DNA from: an uncultured Paraprevotella sp. | GTDB taxonomy: Bacteria; Bacteroidota; Bacteroidia; Bacteroidales; Bacteroidaceae | Direction: 5' to 3' | DNA length: 64,000 nt | Assembly (NCBI GenBank): GCA_944320765.1 | Contig: CALUIS010000002.1 | Span: 62,001-126,000, forward strand | In this document: piece after piece, positions 43,734 to 52,747 of the stretch | Layout of the letters: each line of letters opens with the position of its first letter | How positions within the stretch are numbered: the first letter of the stretch is position 1 | The notes under the pieces: model-generated | Database searches by the model: none | Told to the model about the DNA's origin: nothing | The model's input: the letters and a program-made list of their open reading frames with translations, nothing else | Translations under genes and position numbers: made by a program

Positions 43734-44612
43734 ATGATGGAAATAGGGACCTTTTTGCGTTGTATGGGACTGGCGGCGGGAATGCTCATGCCGTCCCAGT
43801 TGTTTGCTTTGACTTATACGTCGGACGATTCTGTCCGGGTCGTGAGGCTTTTGGAGGAAGCGGGGCGGCAACCAGAGGGGACGGACTGGACTTTGTTTTT
43901 CGCCCGGAAGTTTCTTGGAACTCCCTATGTGGCTTCCACATTGGAGGTGAACCGGCAGGAGGATTTGGTCGTGAATTTGCGGGAAGTGGATTGCACGACG
44001 TTGGTGGAGAATGTGGTGGCTTTGACGTTGACCGTCGGGGAGCCGCACCCTGACTTCGCGGCTTTTTGCCGCAATCTGGAACGGATTCGTTACAATGGAG
44101 GCGTGATGGATGGCTACGCCTCGCGAAATCATTACTTTAGCGAATGGATAGAAAGTAATGAGAGACTGGGGCTTGTAGAAGAGGTCCATGGGGATAGTGA
44201 CGAGGGTTACCGTCCCTTCGTAGGGGTGCAGGTGCTGGATTTGAATTATATGAGTACGCATCCGGAGGCTTATCCTATGCTGAAAGGACGGACGGGTGAG
44301 ATGCGGCATATCCGGGACAACGAGCGGCGGATGGAAGGCAAGACAGTGAGATATGTGCCTGCTTCTTGGTTGAACAGGGGGAAAGAGGTATTGGGCGATG
44401 CCATCCATGACGGGGACATTTTGGCAATTGTGACCCGCAAGAAAGGGTTGGACACCTCACATTTGGGCTTCGCCGTGTGGAAAGGCGGGCGGCTTCATTT
44501 GCTCAATGCTTCCAGTATTCATAAGAAAGTCGTGCTGGAGCCGATGACGTTGTGGCAATATATGAAGAAACATCCCTCACAATTGGGCGTGCGGGTGATA
44601 CGGCTCATTTGA
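43734..44612 (+). CDS. DUF1460 family protein, exported N-acetylmuramoyl-L-alanine amidase-like
   Basis: This ~292-residue protein has an N-terminal signal peptide (to about residue 25) and the DUF1460 domain. It shows FLGTPYVASTLE and REVDCTTLVENVVAL, where the Cys is the probable nucleophile, and later TSHLGFAVWKGG with the catalytic His. The fold is NlpC/P60-like and family members are reported amidases acting on muropeptides. Two adjacent ATGs (43734, 43737) are possible starts. Its stop overlaps the convergent mtgA stop by 8 bases. Confidence 0.85.
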   Translation: MMEIGTFLRCMGLAAGMLMPSQLFALTYTSDDSVRVVRLLEEAGRQPEGTDWTLFFARKFLGTPYVASTLEVNRQEDLVVNLREVDCTTLVENVVALTLTVGEPHPDFAAFCRNLERIRYNGGVMDGYASRNHYFSEWIESNERLGLVEEVHGDSDEGYRPFVGVQVLDLNYMSTHPEAYPMLKGRTGEMRHIRDNERRMEGKTVRYVPASWLNRGKEVLGDAIHDGDILAIVTRKKGLDTSHLGFAVWKGGRLHLLNASSIHKKVVLEPMTLWQYMKKHPSQLGVRVIRLI

Positions 44613-45285
44613 GCAAATCGATATGCCGCATTTGCCGCATGATGGCGGTCTGCCGCTTAAGCATGTAGCGGGAGGGATTTTTGGAACTGTATTTAAGCGG
44701 ATTGGGAAGTGTGGCGGCGATGAGGGCGCAGTTGGCGCGGCTGAGCTTCTTGGCCGGGCGGCCGAAATGTTGCTGTGCTACGGCTTCGGCCCCGTAGATG
44801 CCGTCTCCCATCTCGATGGAGTTAAGGTAGACTTCCATGATGCGCTCCTTGCTCCAGCACAGTTCGATCAGGACAGTGAAATAGGTCTCGAATCCTTTGC
44901 GGACCCATGATGACTTGGGCCAGAGAAACACGTTTTTGGCGGTCTGCTGGCTGATGGTGCTGCCTCCGCGCTGCCGTCTGCCTGCCAAACGTTCCTCCAC
45001 CGCATTCTGTATCTCCACCACATCGAATCCATGGTGTTGCAGGAAACGCTGGTCTTCAGAGGCCATGACGGCCACCGGAAGGTATTTCGACATTTCGTCC
45101 AAAGGAATCCAATGGTGTTTCAATCGGATTTTCTCGCCCCGTCCGACTTGCTGGGCGCAACGGATGATCATGAGCGGGGTGAGCGGAACAGGGACGAAAC
45201 GGTAGAGGACTACAAAAAAGATTGTACTCCCGAAGAACAGGAGTACAATCCATTGCAATACCTTTTGGATTTTCTTCATATCCAA
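44605..45285 (-). CDS. mtgA: monofunctional biosynthetic peptidoglycan transglycosylase
   Basis: This 226-residue GT51 glycan polymerase has one N-terminal membrane helix (about residues 10-30). It contains the catalytic block ASEDQRFLQHHGFD (Glu at about 76), then RGGSTISQQTAKN, and KERIMEVYLNSIEMG with the second acidic residue. No transpeptidase domain is present. It polymerises lipid II. It begins next to the OmpA lipoprotein gene stop, so the two are cotranscribed. Confidence 0.93.
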   Translation of the reverse strand: MDMKKIQKVLQWIVLLFFGSTIFFVVLYRFVPVPLTPLMIIRCAQQVGRGEKIRLKHHWIPLDEMSKYLPVAVMASEDQRFLQHHGFDVVEIQNAVEERLAGRRQRGGSTISQQTAKNVFLWPKSSWVRKGFETYFTVLIELCWSKERIMEVYLNSIEMGDGIYGAEAVAQQHFGRPAKKLSRANCALIAATLPNPLKYSSKNPSRYMLKRQTAIMRQMRHIDLLK

Positions 45286-46020
45286 TTAGTTGGTTGTTCC
45301 GGCCTCTGCCTGTGCGGCTTCAATCATGGCCTGGCTGGCAGTCAGGTAGATTTCCACACGACGGTTCTGCTCGCGTCCGGCTTCTGTGCTGTTGTCCGCC
45401 ACCGGGTTCGCCTCGCCCAACCCTTCGATAGAGGCGATTTGAGTAGTGGCCACGCCACATCCTTTCAGGAAATCGGCCACGGAATTGGCACGTTGCATCG
45501 ACAAGTTGATGTTCTTTTGCACGCTTTCTTCAGCCGTGCTGTTCTTCCACCCCGTGTTGTCGGTATAGCCCTTGATGTCGATGTTCATGTCTTTGTTCGG
45601 ATTCAATACTGTGCTGGCGAACTTGGCCAAAGACTGCGTGGCGCTGGTGCTGAGTGTGGAACTGCTGGTGCTGAACAGGATGCCCGAGTCGAAAGTGACT
45701 TTCACGGCCTGCAGGCCGTTGACGTCGGTTACGGTTTCCACCTGTGCGTTCTCCACCTGCTGTGCGGCAGCTTTGGCCTTGTCCATGCGCTTGCCAATCA
45801 ATGCGCCGGCGGTGGTGCCTACGGCTACGCCCACAGCGGCACCGATAGCGGCACCTTTTCCTTTATTGCCGGCGGCAAGTGTGCCAATCAGCGTCCCCAA
45901 GGCGGCACCGCCGCCTGCCCCGATCAGTGAGCCTTTTCCCGTATTGTTCATGCCATTTCCACAACTGCTCAAAACCATGCCTGCACTCAATGCAATTGCA
46001 TAAAACTTCAATCCTTTCAT
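45286..46020 (-). CDS. OmpA family lipoprotein
   Basis: This 244-residue outer-membrane-associated lipoprotein has a signal peptide ending in lipobox LSSC (Cys about 20). A glycine-zipper segment follows (about 28-75, with AAIGAAVGVAVGTTAGALIG), then an OmpA C-terminal peptidoglycan-binding domain (125-235) with DIKGYTDNTG and the NRRVEIYL end. It anchors the envelope to peptidoglycan. It sits upstream of mtgA and diverges from proS. Confidence 0.9.
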   Translation of the reverse strand: MKGLKFYAIALSAGMVLSSCGNGMNNTGKGSLIGAGGGAALGTLIGTLAAGNKGKGAAIGAAVGVAVGTTAGALIGKRMDKAKAAAQQVENAQVETVTDVNGLQAVKVTFDSGILFSTSSSTLSTSATQSLAKFASTVLNPNKDMNIDIKGYTDNTGWKNSTAEESVQKNINLSMQRANSVADFLKGCGVATTQIASIEGLGEANPVADNSTEAGREQNRRVEIYLTASQAMIEAAQAEAGTTN

Positions 46021-46050
46021 AGTTGATACCTTTTTAGTTCAAATTGCAGG

Positions 46051-46058
46051 CAAAATTA
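46051..46058 (-). promoter_or_regulatory. -7 box for the OmpA lipoprotein
   Basis: The minus strand reads TAATTTTG, 31 bases upstream of the start. Confidence 0.45.
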
Positions 46059-46102
46059 AATAAAATCTGCCGAATGACCACAGAAAAAAGGAAACTTTTT
46101 GC

Positions 46103-46110
46103 TAATTTTG
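46103..46110 (+). promoter_or_regulatory. -7 box for proS
   Basis: TAATTTTG matches TAnnTTTG, 25 bases before the proS ATG. It is the divergent partner of the box at 46051. Confidence 0.45.
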
Positions 46111-46134
46111 CATCCGGTTTATTGATATTAAATT

Positions 46135-47616
46135 ATGGCTAAAGAACTTAAAGACTTGACCAAAAGAAGTGAGAACTATTCTCAATGGTATAACGAACTG
46201 GTGGTGAAGGCCGACTTGGCCGAGCAGTCGGACGTGAGAGGTTGTATGGTGATAAAACCTTATGGATATGCCATTTGGGAAAAGATGCAGCGCATTTTGG
46301 ACGACAAGTTCAAGGAAACTGGAGTGCAGAATGCCTATTTCCCGCTTCTGATACCGAAATCTTTCCTGAGCAAGGAGGCCGAGCATGTGGAGGGCTTTGC
46401 CAAGGAATGTGCCGTGGTGACGCACTACCGCCTGAAGACCAACGAGGACAAGACGGGGGTCGTGGTGGATCCGGCCGCCAAGCTGGAAGAGGAGCTGATT
46501 ATCCGTCCCACTTCGGAGACAATCATATGGAACACGTACAAGAACTGGATCCACAGTTACCGCGATCTGCCCATCCTGTGCAACCAATGGTGCAACGTGA
46601 TGCGCTGGGAGATGCGCACCCGCCTGTTCCTCCGCACGGCGGAATTCTTGTGGCAGGAGGGGCATACGGCCCATGCCACGCGGGAAGAGGCGGAGGAGCG
46701 TGCCAAGATGATGCTGAAAGTCTATGCCGATTTTGCCGAGCAGTATATGGCCGTTCCGGTGGTTCAGGGCGTGAAGAGCGAGACGGAGCGTTTCGCCGGT
46801 GCGTTGGACACCTATACCATTGAGGCCATGATGCAGGACGGCAAGGCATTGCAGAGCGGTACGTCGCACTTCCTGGGCCAGAACTTCGGGAAGGCTTTCG
46901 ATGTGCAGTTCATTAATAAGGAGAACAAACTGGAATATGCGTGGGCTACCTCTTGGGGCGTGTCGACCCGCCTGATGGGCGCTCTGATCATGACGCATTC
47001 CGATGACAACGGTCTGGTGTTGCCTCCGCGTCTGGCACCCATTCAGGTGGTCATTATACCTATATATAAGAATGCGGAGCAGCTGAAGGCCATTGACGAG
47101 AAGGTGGCCGGCGTGGCGGCCCGCCTGCGCGAGCTGGGCGTTTCCGTGAAATATGACAATGCCGACAACAAACGTCCGGGCTTCAAGTTCGCTGATTATG
47201 AGCTGAAGGGCGTACCCGTACGTCTGGTGATGGGGGCGCGTGACCTGGAAAACAACACGGTGGAGGTGATGCGCCGTGATACGTTGGAAAAGGAGACCCG
47301 CACCTGTGAGGGTATCGAGGCGTATGTGAAGGAGGTGCTGGAGGACATGCAGCACAATATCTTCGCTAAGGCCAAGGCTTACCGTGACGCGCATATCTAT
47401 GAGTGTGACAACTACGAGGAGTTCAAGGAACGAGTGAAGGACGGAGGCTTCTTCCTCTGCCATTGGGACGGGACACCCGAGACCGAGGCCAAAATCAAGG
47501 AAGACACGCAGGCCACCATCCGTTGCGTGCCTTTCGAGTTCGAGCAGACTCCGGGTACGGATATGGTAAGCGGGAAGCCTTCCAAATATCGCGTCCTGAT
47601 TGCACGGTCCTATTAA
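46135..47616 (+). CDS. proS: prolyl-tRNA synthetase, short (type 3) form
   Basis: This 493-residue class II synthetase charges tRNA-Pro. It has the type-3, archaeal/eukaryote-like layout without the INS editing insertion. It starts [16 protein letters not shown]; motif 2 is [20 protein letters not shown] (in pieces [18 protein letters not shown]), and motif 3 is in the [20 protein letters not shown] region. A C-terminal zinc/ProRS-C domain covers the end with the [10 protein letters not shown] terminus. The coding DNA is GC-rich, unlike the island that follows. Confidence 0.95.
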   Translation: MAKELKDLTKRSENYSQWYNELVVKADLAEQSDVRGCMVIKPYGYAIWEKMQRILDDKFKETGVQNAYFPLLIPKSFLSKEAEHVEGFAKECAVVTHYRLKTNEDKTGVVVDPAAKLEEELIIRPTSETIIWNTYKNWIHSYRDLPILCNQWCNVMRWEMRTRLFLRTAEFLWQEGHTAHATREEAEERAKMMLKVYADFAEQYMAVPVVQGVKSETERFAGALDTYTIEAMMQDGKALQSGTSHFLGQNFGKAFDVQFINKENKLEYAWATSWGVSTRLMGALIMTHSDDNGLVLPPRLAPIQVVIIPIYKNAEQLKAIDEKVAGVAARLRELGVSVKYDNADNKRPGFKFADYELKGVPVRLVMGARDLENNTVEVMRRDTLEKETRTCEGIEAYVKEVLEDMQHNIFAKAKAYRDAHIYECDNYEEFKERVKDGGFFLCHWDGTPETEAKIKEDTQATIRCVPFEFEQTPGTDMVSGKPSKYRVLIARSY

Positions 47617-47640
47617 TAGTCAGACGGGAAAGAATAAAGT

Positions 47641-47678
47641 ATGGCCGCGCTGTTCCCAAAGGGGAGTGGCGCGGCCAT
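47641..47678. terminator. hairpin between proS and jetD
   Basis: ATGGCCGCGC (47641-47650) and GCGCGGCCAT (47669-47678) are perfect arms with an 18-base loop, between convergent genes. No T-run follows. Confidence 0.5.
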
Positions 47679-47701
47679 GTCTTGATGTTCGTATAACTAT
47701 T

Positions 47702-48544
47702 CTATCCGATATAACCTTCTTGGTCATAAGCTTTTCGTTCATGCTGAATAAAATCTATTAACTGTTGTAATTCATGCACATCAGACTTGATGTTTTTAAA
47801 GTGACAATACTGTTGGTCATACCTTTTCCTTGAACCTGACTTCAATCGAGACTTAATATCGTCAGGAATTAAAAACGAAGAACGTTCTTTACCCAAATAC
47901 TGTTGGAACTCAAAAAGGAATATGTTGATTCCAGCCAAATCAAAATCGCCGAAGTGGAGGTAGTGATTGGAAATCGTACAGAGCCATCTTCTAAGATCAG
48001 TGGACTGCGGATACCTGGATACAAAGAGTACTCTATTAGAAAGCTTATGCGCTTGAATATATTTCTTAAAGAATGTTCTTTGCTTGCGAATCATCCTAAA
48101 ATTTTCCATATTTTCAATGCCCATCACAAGCACATCTTCCGGAATTGCAAATCTCTTCCAATCTGAGACAAAAAGGAAACTTCCTTCCTGTGGGGCTACC
48201 ATGAAAGGCTTCCCGTCGAGAAGGCACTCAATCGGTTCATAGCTGTTTACGGGGAATCCCGGACAGGAACGGACCATAACAAGTTTGGAGTTCCCTGTTT
48301 CCGCTGCCATTGAAGCACGGGAATTCGAAGCATCTATCTCAAGGATTCTATAACTCTCATTCCTATCTGTGAGAAATCTCTTTAATGCCTCGGTGTCACG
48401 GGCGCGATATGATTTTCTTGAGCCACGGGAGGTAACCAGCAGCATACCTTCAGCCAGCAGTTCGTCACGCAACTTACCGTTTAGTTTTGAATCCGCGACT
48501 TGTTTTCCCGCTATTAACGCCTGTATAGATGCACTTATGGCCAT
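47702..48544 (-). CDS. jetD: JetD/MksG-like TOPRIM nuclease of a Wadjet-type system
   Basis: This 280-residue protein is the predicted nuclease subunit. The N-terminal ~70 residues look like a winged helix. A TOPRIM-like domain follows: the acidic VLVMGIENMENF (Glu, about residue 142) and the DxD of HFGDFDLAGINIF (about 200). Known Wadjet JetD dimers cut circular DNA when the SMC motor stalls. This copy is short compared with the ~350-400 residues of described JetD, lacking an N-terminal arm. It follows jetC by 11 bases as the last gene of the operon. Confidence 0.7.
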   Translation of the reverse strand: MAISASIQALIAGKQVADSKLNGKLRDELLAEGMLLVTSRGSRKSYRARDTEALKRFLTDRNESYRILEIDASNSRASMAAETGNSKLVMVRSCPGFPVNSYEPIECLLDGKPFMVAPQEGSFLFVSDWKRFAIPEDVLVMGIENMENFRMIRKQRTFFKKYIQAHKLSNRVLFVSRYPQSTDLRRWLCTISNHYLHFGDFDLAGINIFLFEFQQYLGKERSSFLIPDDIKSRLKSGSRKRYDQQYCHFKNIKSDVHELQQLIDFIQHERKAYDQEGYIG

Positions 48545-48555
48545 ACAAATTCTAA

Positions 48556-51500
48556 TTATTTTATTCGTTTCAACAATTTTTCTACTCTCGTCTTTACTCC
48601 ATGTTTGCTCAATAGATAGGTATACCGGTAGTCATAAGGGTTGTATGACGTCGGTGAACTGTTGATGAGATAGATATTCCGTGAATTGGCAAATTGCAGA
48701 ATTCCTTTGATATTGTCAGGATGCAAGCGTCCTATCTCATCCATCATGCAGTGTACAATGAAATCACCGCTCTTCCGGGCGGCCTGTTTCTTGAAAACAT
48801 TGATGAGCATGATGTTGACCATTGCTTTTACAAGAATGTCTGTTCCATCCGAACCTACATTGTTGATACGTTCTACCCAGTTCGTATCGTTATCGTTCTC
48901 CTTCACACGGAACTGCAGACGGAAGGCATCGCCTAAGGAAACTGTCGGGCGATTGGGTTCGTTCTGCAACTGATGAGACAGACTCTTCAGGTAATCTACG
49001 ACCTTACGGTTCACCTCATCCCGGTTATCACTGGAGAAAAGATTCAGTTCGCCAATGGAGAGTGCATTGTCTGCAGTATAATCGTGGATGGATATGAGCA
49101 GTTGCATGAGCTTGTCGGATGACTCATTCGCCCTGAGTTCAATACTCTTGATTACTCCCGCAAAATTCTTTTCTACGAAGTCCCGGTTTATATCGAGTAT
49201 CACCCCGTCTACGTCCGACCTGCGCTTCATCAGTGCGCCAATCTCTGTTGAAATGCGTCCCAAGATATCTTTATAATGTTCGCTGGTACGTCTGCGGAAC
49301 TCCTCGATTTTATTGTTGTCCATGAAGTCCTGCAAATCCACGGCAATCTGTAGATAATCATTGTCTGTTACAGGCATTGTATTGAAATGGAACGCATTCT
49401 GAGGCTTGAAATTACGGTTGAAGCTGACGACGATGTCTTTGAGTTCGTCGATAGATTCACGCTTTTGATTGACAGTACCTCTAAGCTGACTCAATAGTTG
49501 CTGGCAGGACAACTCTGTATTCATCGTGTTGCCGTCAGCGAGGAACGCATCAGGCACCAGATGTTCATCCTCTACCATCTGGCGATAAAGTCCCAATCCG
49601 TCTTTCCTATACGTCAGTTCCTTGAGAAGTGTTTTCTGACGTTCTTCCATTTCCTTACACTTTTTCCCGATACGTGTCCGCCTGTCTTCATAACGTTGGC
49701 GCAACATGGATAGCCGCTGCTCAATAGCCTTGATTGCTTTTTTGATTTCCGGTTCCCTGGCGAAAAGATTCTTTTCAGCATTACGGTATTCGATGACAGT
49801 CGGACGCTCCTTGTCAATCCTCGTCAGTAGCGTATTCAAATCGTCCAAAGCCCTGCGATATTGTTCGAGCAGACCGGTATCAACACCTTTACCCGCAAGT
49901 TCCGCTTTTTGCTGTTCATCAAGCTGTGTCTTTAGGGTCGCAAACTCTTTGTTATGCCTCTCCGCTTCTGAATGTTGTGCTTCTTTAAAAAAGCGCAACT
50001 CCTCATCGAGTGCTTTTGAAGCCTTGTTGAATGACGAATCGAGTTCTTTAAGGTCTTTCTTATTCTTTGATTCACTTTTCTCACGGGTATCCTTCTCCGA
50101 TTGCACTTTCAGCAATGCTTCGTTGAAGAGACGTTCACGAATCTCTTTTTCCTGAGCAATCCGTTCCTGCTCTTCCATTTCCAACTTATGCCGATGGTTT
50201 TGCAGATTCTGCCGTTTGACAGGAATCTGTTCTTCTTCGACCTTTAATAATGTCGCTTGCTGACGAAGAGGATTGAGACGAGCTGCATATTTCTTGCCAA
50301 GTTTAGCCATTTCTTCCTGAAGGGTTATGGGCAATTGCATAAGCTGACGGTCAATCTGCCGTACCCGTTCTTCCAAGTCCTTTTTCTCCAATCTATACTC
50401 GTCAGGCGTGCGGTGCACGGATGCGATATTATCCAAGTTCAACTTTACGCCATACAGGCTGCCGGACGCTACGTCCAATTGAGGTTCAATCCCTTGCGCA
50501 TACAGAATCCTCTCCTCGTCAACCACTTTTCCTATCGTGTTTTCCCAACCTTCCTTATTCTCGCAGAGCCATTTGTAAAAAGAACCGTCCAAACGGGCAA
50601 GCAACTCATCAATCTTTGCGATTTGTTCACGAATTTGCCTACGGTCAGCCTCAAGACGTTCCTGTTCATGCTGAGAGGCCTGTTTCATTTCCGACTCTTT
50701 CATTTCATACTCGGCAGTAATCTGAGCTATCTGGCTTTTCACCGCAGTCTGTTGGGCAGCATTCTCTTTCTCGGTCCAATCCAACTGCAAAAGCTGTTCG
50801 TCTACCCGCTTTATTTCATCAGCCAAAGGATGCCACAGGCGGAGTTCTTTCTGGGCATTGTCGGCTCTGTACTGTTCTGCCAACAACATTTGCAGGCGTT
50901 CGTAAGACTCTTGCCGCCAACTGCTGAAAGTCTCCGTAATCTGATATCTGTTCTTTGCGCGTTCCTCTTCCAGCCTGTTGCGTTTTATCTGAAGTTCTGT
51001 CTGTTTCTGATAATATGCCTCCTTTTGACTGTTCTCGAATGCCTGACGTGCATTCTCCAGTTTACCCCTTGCGATGTTGTACTTTTCTTCTATCGGCGCA
51101 TGGGCTTTCAATAAATCATCCAGCAATGTTTGTTTCTCTGCCGCTTCCTGCTTGATGGCCGTTTCCCGATCGGCAAGAGCGAGCATAGCCTCAATACCGC
51201 CTGCATCGAAATCCTTTCTTGCCTGTGCAATTCTTTTAAGTCTATCTTTTTTCGCACCAAGTTCTTGATTGAGCGAGTCTTTTTCTTTATCATATTCTTC
51301 CGTAAGTTCTTTCTCATGTTTACGTTCTTTCTCAATGTCGGCTTTCACTTTCTCCGCTTCAACCTCTAAAAGCGGCAGGTGCTGTTCACTATAGGCTACA
51401 GCATGATTCAGCATACGCCATACATCCAGTAATTGCTGGTCGAGCGCAACAATTTTACGGCCTTGTTCCGCTATATTCAATGCCTGCTGGCGCACCGGAT

Positions 51501-52206
51501 AAATCCCGTCACGCGTCTGACGGAACCAACAGTCTATCTCGTCATATTCCCGTTCGAAGTCCGTGACAAGCCGCCTGTAGGTTTGCAAATCAATCGGCAG
51601 TTCTTCATCCGTCATGGACTGTATAATCGTGTTCTTTACAAAATCTGCGTCTAATTTCGTATTCAGGAAAACATTCTGGATGCTTCGTGGTATATTCTGA
51701 TAATGCGAACTTTGCACCAATGCATAACGTGTATATTTGTGGTCATGCGTATTACCGAAAATAATGTCCTTGAACATCACACCCGATTCCACTCTCGCGG
51801 AAACAGCGATATTCCGGTCTATGCGTTCACGAATCTTCACCCAGTCACTCAATACCAGATTGTCGTCGGCAATAAGCCACTCACGCTGGTAGGGTGCATC
51901 TATGAATCGCCATGAAGCACGTCCCTGATACCTGCTGACCAATATGGTATATGCGCCATTGTCACGCATCACCTCATAAAGGATGTAGGAGTTTGACTGG
52001 CGGAAATAGAATTCATCAAACGGCTTTTGTCCCTGCTGGATACCCAGACGCTGCTTGTCGGCATTGTAGAAAAACAGCAATGCTCTCAATACGGTACTTT
52101 TACCCACACCCTGCGTTCCTGTGAAATGCACATTGCCATCGACGGAAATTTCCGCGTATGGTATGTTGGCGCTATTTATAAAAATAATCTTATTCAGGCA
52201 CTTCAT
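48556..52206 (-). CDS. jetC: JetC/MksB-like SMC ATPase of a Wadjet-type system
   Basis: This 1216-residue MukB-like SMC protein has Walker A GTQGVGKST at about residue 31. Two long coiled-coil arms (about 255-530 and 680-930) flank a hinge near 530-650, seen as GSFYKWLCENKEGW and later GVKLNLDNI. The head resumes with signature-like VGSDGTDILVKAM and Walker B VHCMMDEIGRLH. The ATPase residues are present. By family knowledge it dimerises and extrudes DNA loops with JetA and JetB. Its start overlaps jetB by 17 bases. Base composition is AT-richer than flanking genes. Confidence 0.88.
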   Translation of the reverse strand: MKCLNKIIFINSANIPYAEISVDGNVHFTGTQGVGKSTVLRALLFFYNADKQRLGIQQGQKPFDEFYFRQSNSYILYEVMRDNGAYTILVSRYQGRASWRFIDAPYQREWLIADDNLVLSDWVKIRERIDRNIAVSARVESGVMFKDIIFGNTHDHKYTRYALVQSSHYQNIPRSIQNVFLNTKLDADFVKNTIIQSMTDEELPIDLQTYRRLVTDFEREYDEIDCWFRQTRDGIYPVRQQALNIAEQGRKIVALDQQLLDVWRMLNHAVAYSEQHLPLLEVEAEKVKADIEKERKHEKELTEEYDKEKDSLNQELGAKKDRLKRIAQARKDFDAGGIEAMLALADRETAIKQEAAEKQTLLDDLLKAHAPIEEKYNIARGKLENARQAFENSQKEAYYQKQTELQIKRNRLEEERAKNRYQITETFSSWRQESYERLQMLLAEQYRADNAQKELRLWHPLADEIKRVDEQLLQLDWTEKENAAQQTAVKSQIAQITAEYEMKESEMKQASQHEQERLEADRRQIREQIAKIDELLARLDGSFYKWLCENKEGWENTIGKVVDEERILYAQGIEPQLDVASGSLYGVKLNLDNIASVHRTPDEYRLEKKDLEERVRQIDRQLMQLPITLQEEMAKLGKKYAARLNPLRQQATLLKVEEEQIPVKRQNLQNHRHKLEMEEQERIAQEKEIRERLFNEALLKVQSEKDTREKSESKNKKDLKELDSSFNKASKALDEELRFFKEAQHSEAERHNKEFATLKTQLDEQQKAELAGKGVDTGLLEQYRRALDDLNTLLTRIDKERPTVIEYRNAEKNLFAREPEIKKAIKAIEQRLSMLRQRYEDRRTRIGKKCKEMEERQKTLLKELTYRKDGLGLYRQMVEDEHLVPDAFLADGNTMNTELSCQQLLSQLRGTVNQKRESIDELKDIVVSFNRNFKPQNAFHFNTMPVTDNDYLQIAVDLQDFMDNNKIEEFRRRTSEHYKDILGRISTEIGALMKRRSDVDGVILDINRDFVEKNFAGVIKSIELRANESSDKLMQLLISIHDYTADNALSIGELNLFSSDNRDEVNRKVVDYLKSLSHQLQNEPNRPTVSLGDAFRLQFRVKENDNDTNWVERINNVGSDGTDILVKAMVNIMLINVFKKQAARKSGDFIVHCMMDEIGRLHPDNIKGILQFANSRNIYLINSSPTSYNPYDYRYTYLLSKHGVKTRVEKLLKRIK

Positions 52207-52747
52207 CTTCGTTTGCTATTTGAATGATTTCAACTAATTCCTCGGCATAACGGAATGCCGAAGTAATCTTAAAAGTCTCATCAGGTTCGCTTACACATTC
52301 CGCAAACCCCATATTTTGCATTTCCTGAAGCAGCTTGTTGACAATCTCGATATGAGACCCCGCCCCGTATTTCTTGAACAGGTGGTTCGCCTTTTCCTTC
52401 AGTTCGATATCCAGACTGATCTGTTCTATCAAATGGCTTTTACGAAACTGGTATCCGGCAGTGCATGACTGATTGTAACATTTCAGGAAGTCCAGATAGT
52501 CGAGCCATTTTGAGAAGCTGTCCAATTTCTGTTCTATCGTCTGCTTGCTCTCTCCTATTCGTGAAAAATAGAAATAGCCATCCCCGGATTCCAGTTGTAG
52601 ACCGATTTCCCGGAAATAGTCGGCATAATCTTCCATATTCTCCTCGATATCCTCATACAAATGACGGACAGCGGCATCTGTACTGTCTACCGAAAGGAAT
52701 TCGCCCCGGCTTAAACGCTCGTAAATTCTTTGTGTGTTATTCCGCAT
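52190..52747 (-). CDS. jetB: JetB/MksE-like KITE subunit of a Wadjet-type system
   Basis: This 185-residue subunit matches the MukE/MksE/KITE size and place. It is mostly helical with tandem winged-helix character and no other motif I can name. By analogy it bridges the kleisin and the SMC heads. Overlaps with jetA (11 bases) and jetC (17 bases) imply strict stoichiometric translation. The family call rests mainly on order and size. Confidence 0.75.
   Translation of the reverse strand: MRNNTQRIYERLSRGEFLSVDSTDAAVRHLYEDIEENMEDYADYFREIGLQLESGDGYFYFSRIGESKQTIEQKLDSFSKWLDYLDFLKCYNQSCTAGYQFRKSHLIEQISLDIELKEKANHLFKKYGAGSHIEIVNKLLQEMQNMGFAECVSEPDETFKITSAFRYAEELVEIIQIANEDEVPE

Noticed and set aside
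44605-44612. Convergent stop-codon overlap of the DUF1460 gene and mtgA
   Set aside because: Short convergent overlaps are common in compact genomes; nothing further suggests regulation.
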